DNA of 64,000 nucleotides from Calliphora vicina (taxonomy: Eukaryota; Arthropoda; Insecta; Diptera; Calliphoridae). Each line of letters begins with the position of its first letter. Position 1 is the stretch's first letter. The notes under the pieces are model-generated. The model saw only the letters and a program-made list of their open reading frames with translations. It had not been told where the DNA came from and did not search any database. This document shows positions 47,161 through 56,945 of the stretch, piece after piece. The translations under genes were made by a program, and so were the position numbers. Where the stretch lies: positions 165,832,726-165,896,725 of the forward strand of contig NC_088780.1 in the NCBI RefSeq assembly GCF_958450345.1. The letters run 5' to 3'.

Positions 47161-49284
47161 TAGTAATATAAAGGTAAGGAAAGGTAGTAATTAACCTTTT
47201 AAAAAAGTTGTAAAGATGCTACCTTATAAGAAAGTAGTAGACATATTACCTTTTTAAAATAGTAGTAGAAATACAACTTTTTTAAAATAGTAGTAGAAAT
47301 ACTACTTTTTTAAATAGTAGTAGAAATACTACTTTTTTAAAATAGTAGTAGAAATACTACTTTTTTTAAATAGTAGTAGAAATACTACTTTTTTTAAATA
47401 GTAGTAGAAATACTACTTTTTTAAAATAGTAGTAGAAATACTACTTTTTTAAAATAGTAGTAGAAATACTACTTTTTTTAATTAGTAGTAGAAATACTAC
47501 TTTTTTAAAATAGTAGTAGAAATACTACTTTTTTAAAATAGTAGTAGAAATACTACTTTTTTAAATAGTAGTACAAATACTACTTTTATTAAATAGTAGT
47601 AGAAATACTACTTTTTTAAAATAGTAGTAGAAATACTACTTTTTTTAATTAGTAGTAGAAATACTAGTTTTTTTAAATAGTAGTAGAAATACTACTTTTT
47701 TTAAAATAGTAGTAGAAATACTACTTTTTTCAAATAGTAGTAGAAATACTACTTTTTTAAAATAGTAGTAGAAATACTACTTTTTTAAAATAGTAGTAGA
47801 AATACTACTATTAAAAAAAAAAATTAGTAGTAGAAATACTACTTTTTTAAAATAGTAGTAGAAATACAACTTTTTTAAAATAGTAGTAGAAATACTACTT
47901 TTTTAAAATAGTAGTAGAAATACTACTTTTTTTAAATAGTAGTAGAAATACTACTTTTTTTAATTAGTAGTAGAAATACTACTTTTTTAAAATAGTAGTA
48001 GAAATACTACTTTTTTAAAATAGTAGTAGAAATACTACTTTTTTAAATAGTAGTACAAATACTACTTTTATTAAATAGTAGTAGAAATACTACTTTTTTA
48101 AAATAGTAGTAGAAATACTACTTTTTTTAATTAGTAGTAGAAATACTAGTTTTTTTAAATAGTAGTAGAAATACTACTTTTTTTAAAATAGTAGTAGAAA
48201 TACTACTTTTTTAAAATAGTAGTAGAAATACTACTTTTTTAAAATAGTAGTAGAAATACTACTATTAAAAAAAAAAATTAGTAGTAGAAATACTACTTTT
48301 TTAAAATAGTAGTAGAAATACAACTTTTTTAAAATAGTAGTAGAAATACTACTTTTTTAAAATAGTAGTAGAAATACCACTTTTTTTAAATAGTAGTAGA
48401 AATACTACTTTTTTTAAATAGTAGTAGAAATACTACTTTTTTTAAAATAGTAGTAGAAATACTACTTTTTTAAAATAGTAGTAGAAATACTACTTTTTTT
48501 TAATTAGTAGTAGAAATACTACTTTTTTAAAATAGTAGTAGAAATACTACTTTTTTAAAATAGTAGTAGAAATACTACTTTTTTTTAATTAGTAGTAGAA
48601 ATACTACTTTTTTAAAATAGTAGTAGAAATACTACTTTTTTTATATAGTAGTAGAAATACTACTTTTTTTAAATAGTAGTAGAAATACTACTTTTTTAAA
48701 AATAGTAGTAGAAATACTACTTTTTTAAAATAGTAGTAGAAATACTACTTTTTTTAATTAGTAGTAGAAATACTACTTTTTTAAAATAGTAGTAGAAATA
48801 CTACTTTTTTAAAATAGTAGTAGAAATACTACTTTTTTAAATAGTAGTACAAATACTACTTTTATTAAATAGTAGTAGAAATACTACTTTTTTAAAATAG
48901 TAGTAGAAATACTACTTTTTTTAATTAGTAGTAGAAATACTAGTTTTTTTAAATAGTAGTAGAAATACTACTTTTTTTAAAATAGTAGTAGAAATACTAC
49001 TTTTTTAAAATAGTAGTAGAAATACTACTTTTTTAAAATAGTAGTAGAAATACTACTATTAAAAAAAAAAATTAGTAGTAGAAATACTACTTTTTTAAAA
49101 TAGTAGTAGAAATACAACTTTTTTAAAATAGTAGTAGAAATACTACTTTTTTAAAATAGTAGTAGAAATACTACTTTTTTTAAATAGTAGTAGAAATACT
49201 ACTTTTTTTAAATAGTAGTAGAAATACTACTTTTTTTAAAATAGTAGTAGAAATACTACTTTTTTAAAATAGTAGTAGAAATAC

Positions 49285-49287
<3 letters not shown>
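47161..49287. repeat. 28-bp hairpin satellite, left block
   Basis: A tandem array of about 70 units of AGTAGTAGAAATACTACT followed by a T-run and an A-run (28 bp total, small length variants). Each unit is a dyad: AGTAGTA pairs with TACTACT across GAAA, and the flanking A- and T-runs extend the stem. Variant units form higher-order blocks: a unit with ACTATTAAAAAAAAAAATTA starts its A-run at 47811, 48265 and 49059, and a unit with AGTACAAATACTAC recurs near 47570, 48050 and 48843. The first 100 bp are degenerate, as expected at an array edge. It ends at the poly(T) of the LINE. Confidence 0.95.
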
Positions 49288-49320
<33 letters not shown>

Positions 49321-49433
49321 CAGTTTTATTGAGCAATAAAAAGTTTTACATTGTATCTTAAGACTAATCTGCGAAGCCATTTAGCTTGTCTGCAGAAAAA
49401 ATATAATATATCTTAAAATTCATTTAAATATTT

Positions 49434-52400
49434 TCATTGCGAATCTATAAAGTATTTTTTTATTAGTTTTTTTCTAACATTTATATTATTTATATATATA
49501 ATGTGAGGTGGTAATTTATTAAAAATTGTTGGTACAGACACGTTCAACGTGTGTTTTCCATAATTGTTTTTGTATTGCTGAACCTTAAATTTTCCTGCGG
49601 CTCTGCGTCTGGTGTTGTGTATATGATCAATAGCATGCAGGAATCTACTGTCATTGAAGAATTCATTTGCTATAGTTGTAGAATAAATACTGTCAACATT
49701 GAGCACGTTCAGATCTTTAGCCAGGTTTTCCGATTTTCGAGTGTTGCGTGTTGTGTTATGGTTTGTTGAGTTGTTTATGGTGTAGTTATTGACAATATTG
49801 ATGTTATATTGATTACGAGTGGTGTTGGAGTGGGTGTTGTCTGTGTTGTTGTTATGGTTGTGGTCCAAAATGTTTGTGAGTGGGTGTTGTGACATGATAT
49901 TTTGGTTTTTCCATAAGATTTTTAGTAACCTATCTTGGGTGTTTTGTAGAGATCTACAGTACGTTGCACTTCCCCAAGCTGTAATTCCGTGCCTAAGATA
50001 GGATTCGGCTAGAGAAAAATACGCCTGCCTTAATACTACTGTTGTAGCGCAGTTACTTAAATGGAAAAGCATGAAGGCAGCCATACGTAGTTTTTTTTGG
50101 AGATATTCTATATGACTTTTCCATTTAAAGTTTTGATCTATATATATTCCCAAGTATTTAAATGTTTTGACCATTTCTATATGTGTATTGCAATTATCTT
50201 TAGGGTCTATTTGGGTATTTACGTTTGCATGTAAACAATTTATGTTATGAAATTTAAGTTTCACGTTTGTTTGTGGTATGTGCGGCGGTTTAATGTGCAT
50301 CAGTTTAGTCTTTGATGCGTTTATCACAAGCCCGTTATCGTGGCACCATTTTGTAACTATATTTAGTTGATTTTGCATAATTTCACCAGCAGTGTTTATA
50401 TTTGTATGTGTAACAATAATCGCAGTGTCATCCGCGTAAGCAAAGGTTCTGCTCTTTTTGAGCATACTCATCATATCATTAGCATATATTATATATAATA
50501 TTGGGCCTAATTTGGAACCTTGAGGTACTCCATGAGATGACATAATTTTTTCACTGAGGTTGTTGTTTATCTTGACATGATAAGATCTATAGCTCAAATA
50601 GTTCTTAAACCATTTTAAGCAATTGCCTCTAATGCCATTTCTCTCCAAAATTATTATTAGGTTATCATGTGATAGGGTGTCGAACGCTTTGCTGAAGTCG
50701 ATGAATAATGCCAAACAGTGGTTGTTATTACTTAGTGATGTGTTGATGTAGTTGGAAAAGTTTCCAAGTAATTTATTAATATTTTTTCCTTTTTGGAACC
50801 CAAATTGGTTTTTGTTGATAATTTTGAATTTCCCTAAGAATTCAGTAAGTCTTCTCACGACAATTTCTTCAATAACTTTTTCAATAGCTGGTAGAATCGA
50901 TATAGGTCTATAGTTATTGTAGTCTGACTTTGAACCCTGTTTGTATATTGGCCGAATAAGAGATGTTTTAAGTTGGTTAGGTATAATTGCGCTATCTAAA
51001 CATGAGTTAACTAGGCCTGTTATAACTGGTGTAACAAAACTTGCATTATTCCTTAGGTCTTTTGGCCGTATTCCGTCGAAACCTGCACTTTTTTTAACGT
51101 TGAGTGTTTTTAGTATGTTATATATCTCTTCTTCGTTAGTAGCAGATAGATACATTGAGTTTCTTACCGTTATATCGGTGTTTCTTATTGTTTTGATGCT
51201 GCAGTTATGTAATATGTTTAGTACGTTTTCTTTAAAACTGTTAGCAAAATGTTTTAGTATTGTATTAATATTATCATTTTTGAAATTTTGAATAATTACA
51301 TTATCTATGTTATTTATTTTTTTACCAATAATTTCATTAATTAGTTGCCATGTGACACGCATATTGCTTCTATTTTGAATGAATTGCTTTCTATAATAGT
51401 TATTTTTGGCATAATATATCTTTTTATTTAATAAGTTTCTAAACTTTTTATAATTGTTTTCATAATCTTTATTATTTTTGTTATTTTTCCATTTTTTGTA
51501 AAGTTTATCCCTGATTTCACAACATTGGATAAGCTCATCACTTATCCAAGGATTATTCGATCTTGATTTATAATGTTTTTTATCTTTTGTTGATTTTTCA
51601 TATATTTCGCAGAATTTTTCATAGATTTTAGTGTAAATATCGTTTGTATTCTCACTTTGGTAAATAAAGTTATTCCAATTTGTAGATTTAATTATTTTAT
51701 TCACTGTGAAACAATTTATTTGCTTGGCCCCCTGATAAATATTGGTTTCCTTGCTCTTGATTTCTTCTTTATTTACACAACAGAAAAGAGAGTAGTGATC
51801 AGACGTTGTTGTTGTTATTATTGATGCTTTGGTTTGTGTGTTGATTTGATTGCATTTAATAAACAGATGATCAATGCACGTGCTGGTATTTTTGTTTATA
51901 TCAACTCTTGTACTTTCTTTTACGATGCATTGTAATCCATTTGACGAGAGCATTTCCAAATATTTTGTTGTTGTAATGTTTTCTTTTTGTATATCAATGT
52001 TTACATCTCCAACAATTATTATCTCTTGTTTCTTTTTTATTCTGCTTATAGTTTGGTCAAGCTCAGCTATAAAGTTATTTACGTTTAGGGATGGGGGACG
52101 GTAAATTGAGAGAAGAGAAAGGATTGAATTGTTTGTGTTTATATTAATCTGTATCAGCTCAAATGAGAGTGTTATTGAAGGGAGTTCTTCGTAACTTAAG
52201 GTTTCTTTAATATAAACAGCAATCCCTCCTCCACCTTTGTCATTACCTTGCTCATCTTTTCTATTAAAAAATAAAGAGTTAAATCCATTTATAGTATACA
52301 GGTTGGTCTCTTCATCAGTTATGTTTGTTTCAACAAGTATTATTATTTTTACATCATTTATTATTTTTTGAATTTCCACTAAGAGGTTTGTGAAATTTTT

Positions 52401-52505
52401 GCGGAGTGAACGAATGTTCATGAAAATCAAAGTTAGAGGATAACTTAATAATGTTTTATTAATTTCATTAAAGTTTTTTAAAGTTTCTACATTTGTGCTA
52501 TTCAT
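49434..52505 (-). CDS. LINE ORF2: endonuclease-reverse transcriptase
   Basis: A 1,023-aa protein that nicks the target and copies the RNA by target-primed reverse transcription. Residues about 22-245 form the apurinic-like endonuclease: N30 (FMNIRSL), E59 (LVETNI), VGDVNID with D167 and N169, IDHLF (D212, H213) and the terminal TSDHYSL (D236, H237). The RT spans about 465-810: KKSAGFDGI (471-479), NYRPISILP, LFIDFSKAFDT with catalytic D603, GVPQGSKLGP (659-668), and AYADDTAII with D692 and D693. KTFKYLGIYIDQNFKWKSHI follows at 780. A low-complexity Asn/Thr-rich insert occupies about 880-922. No RNase H domain is evident. Length and order fit CR1/Jockey-group LINEs, and all recognisable catalytic residues are present. 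Confidence 0.95.
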   Translation of the reverse strand: MNSTNVETLKNFNEINKTLLSYPLTLIFMNIRSLRKNFTNLLVEIQKIINDVKIIILVETNITDEETNLYTINGFNSLFFNRKDEQGNDKGGGGIAVYIKETLSYEELPSITLSFELIQININTNNSILSLLSIYRPPSLNVNNFIAELDQTISRIKKKQEIIIVGDVNIDIQKENITTTKYLEMLSSNGLQCIVKESTRVDINKNTSTCIDHLFIKCNQINTQTKASIITTTTSDHYSLFCCVNKEEIKSKETNIYQGAKQINCFTVNKIIKSTNWNNFIYQSENTNDIYTKIYEKFCEIYEKSTKDKKHYKSRSNNPWISDELIQCCEIRDKLYKKWKNNKNNKDYENNYKKFRNLLNKKIYYAKNNYYRKQFIQNRSNMRVTWQLINEIIGKKINNIDNVIIQNFKNDNINTILKHFANSFKENVLNILHNCSIKTIRNTDITVRNSMYLSATNEEEIYNILKTLNVKKSAGFDGIRPKDLRNNASFVTPVITGLVNSCLDSAIIPNQLKTSLIRPIYKQGSKSDYNNYRPISILPAIEKVIEEIVVRRLTEFLGKFKIINKNQFGFQKGKNINKLLGNFSNYINTSLSNNNHCLALFIDFSKAFDTLSHDNLIIILERNGIRGNCLKWFKNYLSYRSYHVKINNNLSEKIMSSHGVPQGSKLGPILYIIYANDMMSMLKKSRTFAYADDTAIIVTHTNINTAGEIMQNQLNIVTKWCHDNGLVINASKTKLMHIKPPHIPQTNVKLKFHNINCLHANVNTQIDPKDNCNTHIEMVKTFKYLGIYIDQNFKWKSHIEYLQKKLRMAAFMLFHLSNCATTVVLRQAYFSLAESYLRHGITAWGSATYCRSLQNTQDRLLKILWKNQNIMSQHPLTNILDHNHNNNTDNTHSNTTRNQYNINIVNNYTINNSTNHNTTRNTRKSENLAKDLNVLNVDSIYSTTIANEFFNDSRFLHAIDHIHNTRRRAAGKFKVQQYKNNYGKHTLNVSVPTIFNKLPPHIIYINNINVRKKLIKKYFIDSQ

Positions 52506-52595
52506 TTTTTATTATTCAAAGAATTTTTATTAGCAAAAGGAAAACAAATTGTTTTATTGTTTTTGATTTTTAATCAGAATAGGTATTTTAATTAT

Positions 52596-53624
52596 TTAAA
52601 TTGTTGGATTTATTAATTCAATATCAGCAGCATTATGGATTAATATGGCAGGGGAGTTTTCAATTTTTCGGGCAAAAATATTTCCATTTCGGACCCATAC
52701 GAACTTCCATTTACACTCTTTGGCTTTGGTTTTTGCTAACCAGAGCAAGCGGCGGTTGTGGGGTGTTAGTTCGTCATTTATGTAAATATAGTTGTTGTTG
52801 TTGGTGGTTGTTACTGATGTATTATTTTCATTATTATTTAGAATGTTAGCATCAATTCTATGTCCCTTTATTTTTGCCATCAATTCTCTTTTTTTGTGCA
52901 GAGATGAGAACTCTATTATTACCTTGTTGCTTTTTCTCAACTTGTATGCATCGTTTATATCAGTGTTCTCGAGATTAACAACAAATGAAGCCGCAATTTT
53001 TTTAACTACATCAAATGCACTGATCTCTTTTATTTGCACATTATTTATTTCAATGTTTTTGTTTATGTTTTTCTGTTCTAGCTTGTTAATTCGTGTTTCC
53101 ATTTGGGAGATTTGTTTGGTGTTTTCCTTGTTTTTGTCATAAAGTTCACTGACCTGTGTAGTTAAATTTGCAATTGAACTTGTTATAGTTGTTAATGCAT
53201 TTTGGATTTCTTCTCTCATTTGTGTGTTGGATGCATTTATGCTGAGAGCTAATGCTTGTATTGTTGTTTTTATTTCGTTTACATCGGATTGTACGGTGCA
53301 TAATTTGGAGTTTAATAGATTTAACGAAAGCGAATCTTTAAATCGTTTTGCAGTATCATCATTAAGAGAGTCAGAACTATCTTCATCACGTTGCTGTTTT
53401 TGTTGGTTATTGTCCTCAAGTACAATGGTGGGAATAGGGGATTTGCCTTTTCTGCAATTTTGACATTTCCACTCAGACTTTCTGTCTGCATGCATACTAT
53501 CATATGTTTTTTTGGTGATGGTGGTGCACGGTGAGTAGTGGTAGTTGGATTTGCAGTGAAAACATTTAACATAATCACCCGAAGATGGGAGAGGTTTTTT
53601 GCACTGATCACAATTAGAACTCAT
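52596..53624 (-). CDS. LINE ORF1: PHD-finger, coiled-coil nucleic-acid-binding protein
   Basis: A 342-aa protein, by analogy the RNA-binding partner of ORF2 in the retrotransposition particle. The N-terminus has a C4HC3 (PHD-like) zinc finger: C5, C8, C21, C24, H29, C33, C54, C57. An acidic, Ser/Gln-rich linker follows (about 60-95), then a coiled coil (about 105-190) with heptad-like Leu/Ile (IANLTTQVSELYDKNKENTK, ETRINKLEQKN). The C-terminal domain (about 200-335) includes IEFSSLHKKRELM and LTPHNRRLLWLAKTKAKECK, then FVWVRNGNIFARK. This resembles the C-terminal fold shared by many insect LINE ORF1 proteins and FP-type proteins. PHD fingers in ORF1 are known from CR1-like LINEs. CCHC knuckles typical of Jockey ORF1 are absent. 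Confidence 0.9.
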   Translation of the reverse strand: MSSNCDQCKKPLPSSGDYVKCFHCKSNYHYSPCTTITKKTYDSMHADRKSEWKCQNCRKGKSPIPTIVLEDNNQQKQQRDEDSSDSLNDDTAKRFKDSLSLNLLNSKLCTVQSDVNEIKTTIQALALSINASNTQMREEIQNALTTITSSIANLTTQVSELYDKNKENTKQISQMETRINKLEQKNINKNIEINNVQIKEISAFDVVKKIAASFVVNLENTDINDAYKLRKSNKVIIEFSSLHKKRELMAKIKGHRIDANILNNNENNTSVTTTNNNNYIYINDELTPHNRRLLWLAKTKAKECKWKFVWVRNGNIFARKIENSPAILIHNAADIELINPTI

Positions 53625-53870
53625 TTTAATTATATTTTCTCTTTGATTTTTTTTGTTTTTGTTTGAATTTCTTGTGTTTATTTTGATTTTTTGTGTTATT
53701 TAGGTTTTTGATCAATAATTATTATTTAAATAAATTATTATTTAGATATTTTGTTTTACAAAAAGTTTATTTTTATGAAAAATGTGTTTTTTTTTCACTT
53801 AAAACCAATCAATTTAACGTTTTAGAAGAGCGCAACTTAATACACGTCCGTTCGCAATGAAAGCTTATAC
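53625..53870 (-). promoter_or_regulatory. LINE 5' UTR and likely internal promoter
   Basis: On the minus strand the element begins near TATAAGCTTTCATTGCGAAC, followed by GGACGTG (plus-strand CACGTCC at 53843-53849). GGACGTG matches the (A/G)G(A/T)CGTG downstream promoter motif known from TATA-less insect LINEs, and TCATT resembles an initiator. The distance from TCATT to the motif (+10) is shorter than the usual +28, so either the true start lies further upstream or the match is coincidental. The rest of the UTR is AT-rich. Confidence 0.4.
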
Positions 53871-54754
53871 TTTTTTAATTAGTAGTAGAAATACTACTTT
53901 TTTAAAATAGTAGTAGAAATACTACTTTTTTAAAATAGTAGTAGAAATACTACTTTTTTAAATAGTAGTACAAATACTACTTTTATTAAATAGTAGTAGA
54001 AATACTACTTTTTTAAAATAGTAGTAGAAATACTACTTTTTTTAATTAGTAGTAGAAATACTAGTTTTTTTAAATAGTAGTAGAAATACTACTTTTTTAA
54101 AATAGTAGTAGAAATACTACTTTTTTTAATTAGTAGTAGAAATACTAGTTTTTTTAAATAGTAGTAGAAATACTACTTTTTTTAAAATAGTAGTAGAAAT
54201 ACTACTTTTTTAAAATAGTAGTAAAAATACTACTTTTTTAAAATAGTAGTAGAAATACTACTTTTTTTAAATAGTAGCAGAAATACTACTTTTTTAAAAT
54301 AATAGTAGAAATACTACTTTTTTAAATAGTAGTACAAATACTACTTTTATTAAATAGTAGTAGAAATACTACTTTTTTTAAATAGTAGTAGAAATACTAC
54401 TTTTTTAAAATAGTAGTAGAAATACTACTTTTTTTAATTAGTAGTAGAAATACTAGTTTTTTTAAATAGTAGTAGAAATAGTACTTTTTTTAAAATAGTA
54501 GTAGAAATACTACTTTTTTAAAATAGTAGTAGAAATACTACTTTTTTTAAATAGTAGTAGAAATACTACTTTTTTTAATTAGTAGTAGAAATACTACTTT
54601 TTTAAAATAGTAGTAGAAATACTACTTTTTTAAAATAGTAGTAGAAATACTACTTTTTTAAATAGTAGTACAAATACTACTTTTCTAAAATAGTAGTATT
54701 TATACTACTTTCTTAAAAAAAATATAAATACTAATTTATTAAAATAGTAGTACT
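53871..54754. repeat. 28-bp hairpin satellite, right block
   Basis: About 30 further units of the same array (variants AGTACAAATACTACTTTTAT near 53965, 54330 and 54665). The last 100 bp (54665-54754) become degenerate, with AGTAGTATTTATACTACT and TAGTAGTACTACTACT, mirroring the decayed left edge at 47161-47260. Confidence 0.95.
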
Positions 54755-54875
54755 ACTACTTTTTTCAAACTTTGGATGGCCTGGGCGATCTTCCGTGTCA
54801 AAATTATCACTTCTAAACCTCATAAACCATCTCTCTTACGTTGAAACTGATGGAACACATTCACCATAAGCTTAA
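54755..54875 (-). mobile_element. 5' part of mariner H, right of the satellite array
   Basis: The minus strand reads AYGECVPSVST-like near 54840-54870, REMVYEV-like near 54820 and NFDTEDRPGHPKF-like near 54760-54810, the N-terminal coding start of the same mariner family. Its same-strand partner is at 46930-47160. Confidence 0.75.
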
Positions 54876-55667
54876 GTGAGTCCAATACATTGACTACTTT
54901 GGACCAGCTATCAAACAGTCTTATTGTAATGCAAAATGGCTTAGGTGTGTTAAAATCACTAGTCACGTAGCTAGTTATGTTGTCACCCTAAATGTTAGGT
55001 AAAATCACTAGTTCGGGACAGTATTTTAGAACTACTGGGTAGTCAATGGGTTCCTTAGGGACAGAAATTGTCACTAATGTTTGATCAGTTGGCTGACTCC
55101 AATTTATATATTTTGAGTCATTTGGCTTGTAATGCAGGGAGAAGTCAATTGGTTGCTTTATACATCCCAGGTTATGAAGCGTGAATATAATTGTTACTTA
55201 AGTGTCTCTAAGTAATCTAGAGTGAAGTCACATTAAACGTTTAGTTTTCACCAGAATATCGGTTATTGAACTGTCTAGGATATGACTATTAACTGACTAT
55301 TTCGGGTCAATTAGCTTCACTACTTCGGAACAGCTATTAGACGGTCTCTTTGTAATATATGTACAAGTCAACTTATCCACTGATTACGACACGTATCTAC
55401 ATGCTGAAATAACTAATCACCAAATGATAGGTAAAATCACTAGATCAGGACAGTCACCCAGAACTGCTGGGTATTTATTGCAAGTATTTGTGTGTGATAC
55501 AGGGGGATTGCATGATGCCATCACGTTTATTTACAAAACGGTCAAAAAGTAGGTGTATTAAATTGACTCTGTTTATTGCAGTGTTGTTGCTCTGTTTGTT
55601 TTTATTATTGTTTTTGCCATCTTCTTCTCTCTCACTCTGTTATAATTGCAGTGGCTGTTGTTTGTAG
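54876..55667. repeat. ~430-bp duplicated segment, two diverged copies
   Basis: GACTACTTTGGACCAGCTAT (54892) corresponds to CACTACTTCGGAACAGCTAT (55318). TAGGTAAAATCACTAG occurs at 54996 and again at 55428, 432 bp apart, each followed by a related GGACAGT...AGAACT(A/G)CTGGGTA stretch. This is a tandem duplication of a non-coding unit of unknown origin. After about 55480 the sequence is unrelated AT-rich DNA. Confidence 0.55.
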
Positions 55668-56945
55668 CAGAGATGGAAATTTTAGATTTTTAAATAATAT
55701 TTCAATGAATCGAAAATGTATTATTTTGAGCTTGTAAGCTCAGGAATATTCTCCAGCAGTTTATTAAGAACTTGGTATATTGATAATCTAAAAAGTATAG
55801 TTCATATATTTAACTTTACTTTTTAAATGAACCCTGTTAATATATATGTTCGTTCCACCAATTCAAATCATAGAACAAAAAAGATTCTCATTATTAAAAA
55901 ATCCCTTAAGTGTCAATCGTCTCCTTTGAAATATTTTGCTATTACCTCATAACCGCATCTAAAAATGTTTTCACCGTTGCACAATTTTGTATCTGGCGAT
56001 TTGGCTGGCCATTTCGAAACCCTAGAGGTTTGTTTGGAATTTCGTGAAATAATTTCCCAACTATTGTAATATAAATACATAACATCTTTTAAAATTGATA
56101 CGTATCCGATTCCAGTCTTAGTGTCTTTTATGATATGCATTTCCACATCATGCCCTGAAAAACAGCGCGACACCATAATTATGCCATCGCCAAATTTGAG
56201 AGTCTTATCTGTGTTTGCAATGTGCAGTTTGTTTTCCTTCTGCCATCTTTCAAAAGTTCTCCCATCACTGCTTCATAAATAGTATTTGGATTCACCCGAA
56301 AATAGAACCATTTACCATTTCTGTCTAGACCAGTTAAAATGTTGTCCGACAAATTGTATACGGATTTTTAAAAATACGAGACTAGCTTCATTTGTCCAGC
56401 GGCTAACAATTTTAGATTATTGATAACATCCGGGGGAGTAATTTTTGAGAATTTCTTGAACTCTCTTGTTATTAAATTACCTAGTCTTGAAATAGGTCCT
56501 CCAAAATGTTGAGTTTTTACAGTACTTGAAATTTTTTTTATTATTTTTGAAACTGCACAGTTATTTATTAAGTATTTATCACAGATGGTATTCAGACTTA
56601 ATCCTTAGTGCAGGATTATTTTGGATTTTAAATGTTCGCAAATCTTGACTACGAGGAAATAATATAAATATTGAAATAATGACAAAACATAATGGCTTTT
56701 ACTTTGTGTTCCTAATCTTCTTTCTTGTATAAGTTTAAAAGTTTCCATTGTTTTGCCAAAACTAAGAAGTATAATCACACTCTATAAATGTATTTTTGTA
56801 TAAATTGAATGCTGAAGTTTACTATATTTTAATAAAAAAGGAAAAGTGAAATTACGGAATATAGTTTTCCAAAAAAGTTTCCATTGTATTTTCACTCAAT
56901 ATATGTGTTGTGGAAATACTTTAGTTTCTAAATTTCCCATCTCTG
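55668..56945 (-). mobile_element. Decayed Tc1-like element (DD34E-type family)
   Basis: Inverted ends CAGAGATGGAAATTTTAGA (55668) and, inverted, CAGAGATGGGAAATTTAGA (right end 56945) bound about 1.28 kb. The minus strand gives AVSKIIKKISSTVKTQHFGG (about 56500-56560), LITREFKKFSKITPPDVINN (about 56420-56480), then broken frames to MVSRCFSGHDVEMHIIKDTKTGIGYVSILKDVMYLYYNSWE and SKWPAKSPDTKLCNGENIFRCGYEVIAK (56176-55913). These follow the Tc1 order: paired HTH, VMVWGCFSGH, IIKDTMNG...ILKDVM, WPAKSPDLNPIENLW. The expected SPDLNPIE reads SPDTKLCNGE, and the QQDNDPKHT segment with the second Asp is missing, so it is inactive. The TA flanks are not clean. Confidence 0.75.

Larger units (their letters stand above)
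49288..53870 (-). mobile_element. Full-length LINE (CR1/Jockey-group), minus strand
   Basis: About 4.58 kb, inserted in the 28-bp array, which continues on both sides. On the minus strand: 5' UTR 53870-53625, ORF1 53624-52596, a 90-bp spacer, ORF2 52505-49434, a 3' UTR of about 120 bp with AATAAA (49325-49330 as TTTATT on plus), and a poly(A) tail of 28 bp (T-run 49288-49315). Both ORFs are open from ATG to stop. A target duplication cannot be resolved because the target is itself T-rich repeat. This is the only element in the window that looks recently active. Confidence 0.95.

Noticed and set aside
47161..49287. Array of short dyad repeats resembling a CRISPR array
   Set aside because: There are no unique spacers: the whole 28-bp unit repeats with only small variants, and the surroundings are insect transposons. 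It is a eukaryotic satellite.
50941..53463. Plus-strand open frames of 76-116 codons
   Set aside because: They are antisense shadows of LINE ORF1 and ORF2.
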